Shown here: piece by piece, positions 1 to 5,776 of the stretch
How positions within the stretch are numbered: the first letter of the stretch is position 1
How the letters are laid out: each line of letters starts with the position of its first letter
Source: Cytophagales bacterium
GTDB taxonomy: Bacteria; Bacteroidota; Bacteroidia; Cytophagales; Cyclobacteriaceae
Assembly (NCBI GenBank): GCA_029262955.1
Contig: JAJCYL010000565.1
Location: 1 to 6,998, forward strand
DNA length: 6,998 nt
Direction: 5' to 3'
Notes under the pieces: generated by a model
Told to the model about the DNA's origin: nothing
Database searches by the model: none
What the model saw: only the letters and a program-made list of their open reading frames with translations
Program-made: the position numbers and the translations under genes

Positions 1-823
1 GGTAGTACGGCACAAAATATAGAACCAACGCGATGAGGGCGGCAAATATGGGGAAACCCACCCCAGGTGTTTGTAATTCAAAGTAGATACCTCCCAGAAT
101 TACCAAAATCAGAATGCCACTCATAAAAGGATTCAGAAAAAATGCAATTACCCTATTAGTGGGATCCAGTTTATAGGTTGTGATTTCATAATCTGTAATA
201 CCAATACGAGTCAATAACTCATCTATGTTTTTGACCTGAGCTTCGCAAAAGCCATATTTGATTGCCTCAGAAGTGGACAGAGTTATGACTTTGCCTTCTG
301 CTGAAATGCTATCGATTTCAATAGTTTCATCAACCATAGCTTCCGCAATGCGAGGATTTCTTCCAGTGGCCTCTGCTGTCGATCTCATCATTGACCGCAT
401 ATAAGATTGATATTTATCGGGAGCAGCCTCGCCCTCAGCGGTCACCACTGTTGCTGCACCAATACTTGAGCCAGGCGCCATGTATATGCTGTCACAAGCG
501 ATTGATATCAAAGCCCCAGCACTGGCGGCATCTTTATTGATGAATACATAAATAGGTTTTTCGAATTCCAGCACCATGGTGCGTATGTCATCTGCATCAT
601 TAACAGCACCTCCATAAGTGTCCATTTCAATAATTACCAGGTCGGCTTCGGTCTCTTTGGCTTCCTGAAGTGCCAGTTCCACGTAGTGGTTCATACGAGG
701 ATCAATCTCGGCTTTGATTTCCATTACAAAAACCTTTGTCTTAGCTTCGTCATCTTCCTGATAAAAGCTGGCACGACTCTGGTAGGTATTTATTGAAATT
801 AAGAGAATAAAAAGCCACTTCAT
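1..823 (-). CDS. NfeD-family membrane-bound serine protease, C-terminus cut by window edge
   Basis: Reading the minus strand from ATG at 823 gives 274 codons open to the left edge, so the gene is partial. A short signal-like segment (residues 1-18) precedes a ClpP/crotonase-fold domain. Visible catalytic features are the oxyanion glycines in DTYGGAV (71-72), the nucleophile Ser101 in KDAASAGA, and Lys137, which lies ten residues before the RS of an RSTAEATGRN stretch. That matches the Ser-Lys dyad region of long-form NfeD proteins such as archaeal PH1510. Two hydrophobic segments (about 226-248 and 256-272) begin the membrane part. The remaining helices and the OB-fold NfeD domain should lie outside the window. 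Long NfeD proteins usually partner with SPFH/stomatin-like proteins and are thought to cleave membrane or stomatin substrates; the partner gene would be sought to the left. The gene is transcribed divergently from the LysM gene. The family is fairly certain; the substrate is unknown. Confidence 0.9.
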   Translation of the reverse strand, partial: MKWLFILLISINTYQSRASFYQEDDEAKTKVFVMEIKAEIDPRMNHYVELALQEAKETEADLVIIEMDTYGGAVNDADDIRTMVLEFEKPIYVFINKDAASAGALISIACDSIYMAPGSSIGAATVVTAEGEAAPDKYQSYMRSMMRSTAEATGRNPRIAEAMVDETIEIDSISAEGKVITLSTSEAIKYGFCEAQVKNIDELLTRIGITDYEITTYKLDPTNRVIAFFLNPFMSGILILVILGGIYFELQTPGVGFPIFAALIALVLYFVPYY

Positions 824-841
824 GTAATATGGGGTTTGAGA

Positions 842-849
842 CAAATTTA
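842..849 (-). promoter_or_regulatory. Candidate Bacteroidota -7 box for the nfeD-like gene
   Basis: On the minus strand this reads TAAATTTG, a full match to the TAnnTTTG box used by the Bacteroidota primary sigma factor, 18 bases before the ATG at 823. No good TTTG -33 box is present at the usual 19-base spacing, so the call rests on the -7 box and its position. It would imply a very short 5' leader. Confidence 0.35.
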
Positions 850-853
850 GTTT

Positions 854-968
854 GAATAGGTAGAATTTATGCTAACGTCACCCAATTAGATAATGATTCA
901 GTTCCTATTCGTTAATCTCAATAAGATTCAAACAGCATTTGATAAGGCTTTTGAAAATAGGTCTATTC
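854..968. promoter_or_regulatory. Repeated GAATAGG/CCTATTC-like half-sites between divergent genes
   Basis: GAATAGG (854-860) and its exact reverse complement CCTATTC (904-910) flank the middle of the divergent spacer. A third, imperfect copy is the near-palindrome AATAGGTCTATT (956-967), about 18 bases before the LysM start. A repeated half-site in a divergent promoter region is what a shared operator would look like, but the motif is short and AT-rich, so chance is a real alternative. No good promoter box for the LysM gene was found in this spacer. Confidence 0.2.
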
Positions 969-984
969 ACCTGAACTTTACCGA

Positions 985-2061
985 ATGAAAATCCTGCTGA
1001 TCCTCAGCTTATCTCTGCTATTTCTCAATACAAATGCAAAATCCCTTATTAATAGTGATTCTGTGAGGGTGGAAACCAGGAATGGGAAAAAGTATATCAT
1101 TCATCAGGTAGACCCTAAAGAAACCTTGTTTGCCATTTCAAGGCGATATAATGTATCTGTTGAAGCCATCACAAATGAAAATCCCGGCTCGCTTGAAGGA
1201 ATTAGCATTGGTCAGGAGTTGACGATTCCAGTTGTTACTTCAGATATTTCATCAGATATTTCATCGGATCAGGTGAGTCATTTTGTGGATATTGGTGAGA
1301 CACTCTACTCTATCTCAAAAAAATATGCGGTTTCTGTAGATGATTTGAAGCGCTGGAATAATCTGACATCAAATGAATTAAATGTAGGTCAGCAGCTCAA
1401 TGTTCAGGTTAGCCCCATAGATGATAAAACACCACTTATAGTCCTTAAACAATCAACCACGACTACACCTGTTGATGTTAATAGCCAATATCACATTGTA
1501 GAAGAACAACAAACGCTATTTTTTATATCACATGAATATGGCGTCACTATAGAGGAATTGCAAATCTGGAACCAGTTGGATGGCACAAGTATATCAATTG
1601 GGCAGAGACTGATTGTCGGAAAAGATGGGCAAAAGCCAACAGAAACGGATGTTAACGAACCCTTGAAAGAACCAAAAGAAGAAGTAGACACCGTAGTCAA
1701 TGCAGTCGTTGCCGAAATACCGGAAGTAATTCCTCTTGATGCCGATGATGTGCCTGAGTTTAATTCAAGAACTGTCGTGGAAGGCGACCTTGAAAAGATT
1801 TTTGAGCAAGGAATGGCCCGGGTAATTGCCAATTCCACCAGTACCAAAAAATATCTCGCCCTGCATAGAACAGCCGATGTTGGAACGGTAATGAAGGTTA
1901 AAAATATGACAAACAATTTAGCCATTTATGTGAGGGTGGTGGGCAAACTTCCTGATACTGGAGACAATTCCAAAGTACTGTTGAAGCTCTCCAGGACTGC
2001 TTATGAAAGGCTTGGTGCTATAGACCGCCAATTCCCGGTGGAAGTTTCATATATCCCATAG
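985..2061 (+). CDS. Exported LysM (x3) protein with C-terminal RlpA-like double-psi beta-barrel
   Basis: This 358-residue protein starts with a signal peptide (residues 1-18, ending NTNA), so it should act in the periplasm or envelope. Three LysM peptidoglycan-binding repeats follow at about 38-82, 98-141 and 169-211. Each shows the ETL/QTL..IS..Y.V....L or I pattern and an IGQ or VGQ ending. A repeated SDIS linker (86-96) separates the first two, and an acidic, Pro-rich linker (about 214-262) precedes a C-terminal domain (about 272-357). That domain fits an RlpA-like double-psi barrel: ALHRTADVGTVMKVKN corresponds to the AAHKTLPFGTRVRVTN-type core, and a late LSRTAYERLG to the LS..AA..LG strand. 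The NDRGP segment that carries the catalytic Asp in RlpA lytic transglycosylases is replaced by GKLPDTGDN (320-328), so activity is doubtful and a structural cell-wall-binding role is likelier. It is probably co-transcribed with the next gene. Domain calls are from motif reading only. Confidence 0.88.
   Translation: MKILLILSLSLLFLNTNAKSLINSDSVRVETRNGKKYIIHQVDPKETLFAISRRYNVSVEAITNENPGSLEGISIGQELTIPVVTSDISSDISSDQVSHFVDIGETLYSISKKYAVSVDDLKRWNNLTSNELNVGQQLNVQVSPIDDKTPLIVLKQSTTTTPVDVNSQYHIVEEQQTLFFISHEYGVTIEELQIWNQLDGTSISIGQRLIVGKDGQKPTETDVNEPLKEPKEEVDTVVNAVVAEIPEVIPLDADDVPEFNSRTVVEGDLEKIFEQGMARVIANSTSTKKYLALHRTADVGTVMKVKNMTNNLAIYVRVVGKLPDTGDNSKVLLKLSRTAYERLGAIDRQFPVEVSYIP
1240..1272 (+). repeat. 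In-frame 12-base tandem repeat in a LysM linker
   Basis: TCAGATATTTCA occurs twice in tandem (1240-1251 and 1252-1263), followed by a degenerate partial third copy, TCGGATCAG (1264-1272). It encodes SDISSDISSDQ between the first and second LysM domains. The unit is a multiple of three, so copy-number change by slippage would alter linker length without breaking the frame. Confidence 0.85.
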
Positions 2062-2064
2062 GTT

Positions 2065-2835
2065 TTGGATCAAACCGCACTTAAAGCCTTTCTTGACGCG
2101 AAAGTTGAGCTTTACAATAATCCATCATTTATAGCAGAAGATCCCATTTCAATTCCTCATTTATTTCACAAAAAACAAGACATTGAAATAGCTGGTCTAT
2201 GGGCGGCTGTGCTTGCCTGGGGTCAACGCAAGACAATCATTGCCAAGTGTAAGGAGCTTTTTGAAATAATGGATTTTGAGCCACACGATTTCGTCATTAA
2301 CCATTCCGAATCAGATTTAAAGGCATTAGAAAGGTTTAAGCACCGCACCTTTAATTCTACTGACACACTGTATTTCGTTCATTACTTCAAGCACTACTAT
2401 AGTTCAAATGAAACCCTTGAGAATGCTTTTAATCCCAGCCGGGATGGTGGTGATGTTGGGAGTAGGTTAATCAATTTTCACAATCAATTTTTCAATCTTG
2501 AGGATGCTCCTGAACGAACCAAAAAACATATAGCAACTCCGGCAAGAAAGTCGGCCTGCAAACGAATTAATATGTTTCTGAGATGGATGGTCAGGAAAGA
2601 TAATAATGGTGTTGATTTTGGACTTTGGAATAGCATTCAACCAAGTGAGCTCATTTGTCCTTGTGATCTACATGTGGATCGGGTGGCGAGAAGATTGGGA
2701 CTTATCCGACGAAAACAAACAGACTGGCTAACGGCACTTGAGCTAACAGAAAGTCTTAAGAAATTAGATCCAGTTGATCCGGTTAAATATGATTTTGCAC
2801 TGTTTGGCTTGGGAATAAATGAGGGGATGAAATAA
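2065..2835 (+). CDS. TIGR02757 (DUF2400) family protein, TTG start
   Basis: This 256-residue protein has no signal peptide and is presumably cytoplasmic. It matches the family as I recall it: DPISIPHLF (26-34), a Q-DIEIAG...AWGQRKTI block (38-58), a basic KKHIATPARKSACKR segment (153-167) and MFLRWMVRKDN (170-180). The ending is PCDLHVDRVARRLGL (199-213) then KYDFALFGLG (241-250). The D-x-H-V-x-R-V-x-x-R pattern with a following DP..YDFALFGLG resembles the HhH-GPD DNA glycosylase core, where Asp201 would sit at the catalytic Asp position. That link is my inference; the family has no established function that I know of. The start must be TTG at 2065, because the previous gene's TAG (2059-2061) is in the same frame only one codon upstream and the next Met is residue 69, inside conserved sequence. 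The three-base spacing points to translational coupling with the LysM gene. Confidence 0.85.
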   Translation: MDQTALKAFLDAKVELYNNPSFIAEDPISIPHLFHKKQDIEIAGLWAAVLAWGQRKTIIAKCKELFEIMDFEPHDFVINHSESDLKALERFKHRTFNSTDTLYFVHYFKHYYSSNETLENAFNPSRDGGDVGSRLINFHNQFFNLEDAPERTKKHIATPARKSACKRINMFLRWMVRKDNNGVDFGLWNSIQPSELICPCDLHVDRVARRLGLIRRKQTDWLTALELTESLKKLDPVDPVKYDFALFGLGINEGMK

Positions 2836-2846
2836 GTAGCCTTCGC

Positions 2847-2876
2847 ACTGGCATTAGGCAATTTAATTTAGATTTG
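2847..2876 (+). promoter_or_regulatory. Candidate Bacteroidota promoter for the RidA-MBL unit
   Basis: TAGATTTG (2869-2876) matches the TAnnTTTG -7 box fully. An ACTG (2847-2850) lies 18 bases upstream, where a TTTG -33 box is expected, and matches only half of it. Transcription would start shortly after 2880, giving a leader of roughly 100 bases before the lipoprotein start at 2982. Confidence 0.4.
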
Positions 2877-2903
2877 AGTTGATTTAAATAAACCTACCTA
2901 ATC

Positions 2904-2975
2904 ATGACTAAAAAGCGAACCTTGAAATTTTGGGTAGGAAGATCTCTGTTGGGATTTCTTAATTACTTAATCTGA
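2904..2975 (+). CDS. Possible 23-codon leader ORF
   Basis: ATG at 2904 opens 23 codons, with a Lys/Arg-rich start (MTKKRTLK) and a hydrophobic end (SLLGFLNYLI), closing with TGA six bases before the lipoprotein start. It lies wholly inside the predicted leader downstream of the candidate promoter. The size and position would suit a leader peptide or a translationally coupled small protein. An ORF this short is expected by chance, and I recognise no homologue. Confidence 0.15.
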   Translation: MTKKRTLKFWVGRSLLGFLNYLI

Positions 2976-2981
2976 TACCTT

Positions 2982-3536
2982 ATGAAAATGACCTTTAACT
3001 ATTCCGTAATATTCCTTCTTGCCGGTTTGTTATCAGGCTGTGCTAATCCAACATCATCCGGCCCTGAAGCGGGGTATGATCCTGAGGCCAGGCTGAAAGA
3101 ACTTCAGATCACCCTTCCGGATCCACCTCAGCCGGTGGCCAATTATGTGAATGGAGTTATTGCCGGTAATTTGATTTTTTTGGCTGGAAAAGGGCCTAAA
3201 CGTGCTGACGGGACTGAGATTACCGGCAAATTGGGACAAGATGTTTCAATTGAGCAAGGATACGAAGGGGCCAGATTGACCGCTATCAATCAACTGGCGG
3301 TGCTGAAGGCCATGCTGGGAGATCTCAAAAGAGTCAAAAGGATTGTTAAAGTATTGGGACTAGTGAATTCCGACCCTGCATTCATTGATCAGCCCAAAGT
3401 AATCAATGGGTTCTCTGACTTGATGGTAGAGGTCTTTGGTGAAAGAGGAAAACATGCCCGGGCTGCCATTGGAGTAGCCACACTACCGAGAGGGCAGGCA
3501 GTTGAAATTGAATTAGTGGTTGAAATATTTGAGTAA
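2982..3536 (+). CDS. Predicted lipoprotein with RidA/YjgF (YER057c/UK114) fold
   Basis: This is a 184-residue protein. The N-terminus is a lipoprotein signal: hydrophobic residues 8-18 lead into the lipobox LSGC with Cys20, so the mature protein should be anchored in the envelope. Residues about 33-183 form a RidA-fold domain of the ~150-residue subgroup whose members contain a PPPVANYV-like stretch (here PPQPVANYV, 48-56). GNLIFLAGKGP (62-72), GARLTAINQLAVLKA (97-111) and the closing ARAAIGVATLP followed by VEIELV are family-typical. Arg160 is at the position of the essential Arg in enamine/imine deaminases (Arg105 of E. coli RidA), so deaminase-type chemistry is possible. Cytosolic RidA removes reactive 2-aminoacrylate, but an exported version would need another substrate. 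A second ATG at 2988 would shorten the signal by only two residues. The MBL-fold gene follows 13 bases later, implying a joint function. Confidence 0.88.
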   Translation: MKMTFNYSVIFLLAGLLSGCANPTSSGPEAGYDPEARLKELQITLPDPPQPVANYVNGVIAGNLIFLAGKGPKRADGTEITGKLGQDVSIEQGYEGARLTAINQLAVLKAMLGDLKRVKRIVKVLGLVNSDPAFIDQPKVINGFSDLMVEVFGERGKHARAAIGVATLPRGQAVEIELVVEIFE

Positions 3537-3549
3537 CTATTACACTATC

Positions 3550-4500
3550 ATGATAAGAGAACGGAAATCTATCCAAATACTCCCTTGGGTATTTATGCTA
3601 TTACTTGGACCATTGCTGATCATAGGATCAAGCAATGTAATGGCTCAAGAAGGCGAACTTCGCTTGAGATATTTGGGTACCGCCGGTTGGGAAATAACAG
3701 ATGGTAAGACCATTTTACTGGTTGATCCCTACATCTCCCGACTAAAATTGGAAGGGCCTTCTACGAATACTCAGGACAATAGAAAAACTTATGCCAGGAC
3801 GGACTTCTTTGAGTCGGATACCACATTAATTAACAAAACAATAGGTAGAGCTGACTATATATTAGTCCATCACTCACATTTTGATCATTTGTCTGATGTG
3901 CCGTATATAGCTCAAAAGACTGGAGCCAAAGTCATAGCAACCAATACCAGTCAAACAATTTTAAAAGCTTATGGTATTCCGGATGATCAGCTTTATACGG
4001 TAAAGGGAGGTGAGGATTACCAATTCGACAATTTCTCTGTTCGAGTGATGACTTCCATTCACTCGCCACTCAATAAGAAACACTATTTTGACTCGCGGTC
4101 ACTTCCTGATGATTTAAAGGCTCCACTAAAAATTCAAGATTTTATTGAAGGAGGTTCGCTGATGTTTTTAATCCGTTTTAAATCCAAAAGCGTACTTACA
4201 ATGGGCTCAATGAACTTCATTGAAAGAGAAGTACAAGGATTAAGTCCTGATGTAATCCTTACAGGAGTAAATTTTTCAAGATTGGAAATTTACAAATACA
4301 CTGAGCGATTGTTAACAGCAACTAACTTTCCCGAAATTGTCATACCAACTCACTGGGATAATTTCAGGGTACCCTATGGATTTTCGCAGGAAAAGGCAAT
4401 TACAGAAAAGATCAAACCATTTATTGATGAAGTAAAAGCTGCTTCTCCCAATTCTGAAGTGCTGATACCCGTCCATTTGGAGACAATTACTTTAAAATAG
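3550..4500 (+). CDS. Exported metallo-beta-lactamase-fold hydrolase
   Basis: I chose ATG 3550, giving 316 residues. An in-frame TTG at 3520 would overlap the RidA gene by 17 bases and add ten residues before a complete signal peptide. That signal has a basic start (MIRERK), a hydrophobic stretch (11-26) and likely cleavage after NVMA (32). The fold is a UlaG/L-ascorbate-lactonase-like MBL: LRYLGTAGWEI then ILLVDPYIS with Asp59, the metal motif HSHFDH (His108, His110, Asp112, His113), a third His171 in TSIHSPL, and a terminal His268 in IPTHWDNF. The Asp that normally bridges two metals is replaced by Ser220 in MGSMNF. A GSANF-like form at this position occurs, as I recall, in other members of this subgroup, so it probably marks the subgroup rather than a defect. 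It may alter metal number or chemistry. The substrate is unknown. It sits 13 bases after the RidA lipoprotein gene and is probably in the same operon. Confidence 0.87.
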   Translation: MIRERKSIQILPWVFMLLLGPLLIIGSSNVMAQEGELRLRYLGTAGWEITDGKTILLVDPYISRLKLEGPSTNTQDNRKTYARTDFFESDTTLINKTIGRADYILVHHSHFDHLSDVPYIAQKTGAKVIATNTSQTILKAYGIPDDQLYTVKGGEDYQFDNFSVRVMTSIHSPLNKKHYFDSRSLPDDLKAPLKIQDFIEGGSLMFLIRFKSKSVLTMGSMNFIEREVQGLSPDVILTGVNFSRLEIYKYTERLLTATNFPEIVIPTHWDNFRVPYGFSQEKAITEKIKPFIDEVKAASPNSEVLIPVHLETITLK

Positions 4501-4601
4501 AAATATTTAATTCCTTACTAAGCTGAAGTTTGGAGGCTCTGTGCTAAACTAAATTCTATTTAATCAACTGATAATTGCGGGTTGTATAATATCCCTGAAA
4601 T

Positions 4602-4680
4602 GTCATTCTTAGTACATTAATCAATCATATAGGCTTCCTACTTCCTTAAATCAATCGTTCCGAGTATATTTAAGAATGAC
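4602..4680 (+). promoter_or_regulatory. Perfect 10-bp inverted repeat, right arm over the MetE-like start codon
   Basis: GTCATTCTTA (4602-4611) is the exact reverse complement of TAAGAATGAC (4671-4680), and the ATG at 4676 lies inside the right arm. In RNA the arms could pair across a 59-base loop and hide the start codon. A second in-frame ATG at 4682 lies just outside the arm and could still be used. Whether the left arm is transcribed is unknown, since no convincing promoter was placed in the 4501-4675 gap. The match is exact; the regulatory role is inference. Confidence 0.3.
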
Positions 4681-5749
4681 TATGACTTCAATACCGACAG
4701 AACCAGTAGGAAGCGTCCCACGCCCAAGTGAATTACAAGAAGCTATTGTTTCTCATTCAGAAGGAAATTTAACAACGGAGGAGTTGAATAATCTTTTCGA
4801 TCAAGTCGTGCAGGATACAATTGAACGTTTTGAGGCTACAGGATCTCCGGTGATTAGTGACGGAGAGCAAACCAAGTCCAGTTTTGCTACCTATCCACTT
4901 GATGGATTGCAAAACCTTGCCGGCGATGGTGTAGTGATACCTTTTGAAGATGGTCATACCCGACAATTACCAAGATTAACGGAGGGCCCTTTTAGGTACT
5001 CAACTTATGCTGGCACATACTTACCTCGTGCTAAAAAATTCACCAAAAAACCTGTTAAGCAGGCAGTTATATCAGCTTCTGCTATGAGTTTATTATATCC
5101 TCAAGATGGGATTCCTGGCTATTCTCAAGAACAATTTCTAAATGATCTTATTCAACATTCGGTGGCAGACATTCGCAGTTGCTTTGACAATGGTGCATAT
5201 CATGTTCAAATAGATTTTACAGAAGCACGTCTGGCTATCAAATTAGATCCATCCAAAGCTTTACTCCAGCAATTTATAGACCTTAACAATCAGGTTCTTT
5301 CTCATTTCTCTAAAGAAGAGTGTCAGAGAATTGGCTTCCACACATGCCCGGGAGGTGATCATGATTCAACTCACAGTGCAGATGTTGATTACTCAGAATT
5401 AATACCAATGTTTTTGAATTTGAATTCTGGAAACTTTTACATGCAAATGGCAAGTGAGTCGGATCCTGAAAAATCATTAGAAGTTATAGGCAAACACCTT
5501 AAACCGAATCAAAGAATATATGTGGGAGTAATTGATGTTGTTAATGAGGAGGTTGAATCTCCTCAAATGGTTTGTGATCGAATTTTAACCGCAGCAGAAT
5601 ACATTCCAATACATCAACTTGGCACCACAGATGATTGTGGTTTTTCTCCTTTCAGCGATGATGTGGCCACCAGCCGTGATACAGCGTTTGCTAAGATTGC
5701 CGCTCGAATTCAAGGAACACAACTCGCATTTGAAAAACTGAAAATGTAA
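4676..5749 (+). CDS. MetE-core (cobalamin-independent methionine synthase C-terminal domain)-like methyltransferase
   Basis: This 357-residue protein is about the size of the C-terminal catalytic half of MetE and lacks the N-terminal half. It is a TIM barrel of the UROD/MetE type. It opens with PTEPVGSVPRP (7-17), the usual entry of the MetE C-terminal domain, followed by SPVISDGEQTKSSF (57-70), where Glu64 fits the homocysteine-binding Glu. Zinc ligands are visible in order: His222 and Cys224 (GFHTCPGGDH), Glu261 (MASESDP) and Cys321 (TTDDCGFSPF). The usual QIDEPA motif reads QIDFTEA (178-184): Asp180 is kept but EPA is not. It probably transfers a methyl group to a thiol such as homocysteine. 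The methyl donor is uncertain, since short core-MetE proteins need not use methyltetrahydrofolate. ATG 4676 and ATG 4682 are both plausible starts. The gene stands alone, converging on the next one. The name metE is withheld because the protein is not full-length MetE. Confidence 0.87.
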   Translation: MTMTSIPTEPVGSVPRPSELQEAIVSHSEGNLTTEELNNLFDQVVQDTIERFEATGSPVISDGEQTKSSFATYPLDGLQNLAGDGVVIPFEDGHTRQLPRLTEGPFRYSTYAGTYLPRAKKFTKKPVKQAVISASAMSLLYPQDGIPGYSQEQFLNDLIQHSVADIRSCFDNGAYHVQIDFTEARLAIKLDPSKALLQQFIDLNNQVLSHFSKEECQRIGFHTCPGGDHDSTHSADVDYSELIPMFLNLNSGNFYMQMASESDPEKSLEVIGKHLKPNQRIYVGVIDVVNEEVESPQMVCDRILTAAEYIPIHQLGTTDDCGFSPFSDDVATSRDTAFAKIAARIQGTQLAFEKLKM

Positions 5750-5751
5750 CG

Positions 5752-5767
5752 TGACTAATAACAGTCA
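5752..5767. terminator. Weak hairpin between convergent genes
   Basis: TGACT (5752-5756) and AGTCA (5763-5767) can form a 5-bp stem with a six-base loop, in the 27-base gap between the MetE-like stop and the convergent gene's stop. There is no GC-rich stem and only a short T-run (5776-5778), so it is a poor intrinsic terminator. It is listed because it is the only candidate in a gap where both transcripts must end. Confidence 0.2.
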
Positions 5768-5776
5768 AGTCAAAAT

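Noticed and set aside
928..942. TCAAA-CAGCA-TTTGA inverted repeat upstream of the LysM gene
   Set aside because: A 5-bp AT-rich stem is too short to separate from chance, and there is no supporting promoter box.
1491..1925. 144-codon minus-strand ORF inside the LysM gene
   Set aside because: It is antisense to a well-supported coding region, with no recognisable domain; other antisense ORFs at 2637-2861, 3054-3239, 4769-4966 and 6317-6562 were dropped for the same reason.
2839..2859. GCCT...AGGC hairpin after the TIGR02757 gene as a terminator
   Set aside because: The stem is only four pairs with a 13-base loop and no clean T-run follows.
3520..3549. Upstream TTG start for the MBL gene
   Set aside because: It would overlap the RidA gene and extend a signal peptide that is already complete from ATG 3550.
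4521..4556. Possible SAM-II-like leader around GCTAAAC
   Set aside because: Only a short string resembles the motif; the required stem and pseudoknot partners are not visible.
4585..4590. TATAAT resembling an E. coli -10 box before the MetE-like gene
   Set aside because: There is no -35 element at suitable spacing, and the Bacteroidota primary sigma factor uses TAnnTTTG instead.
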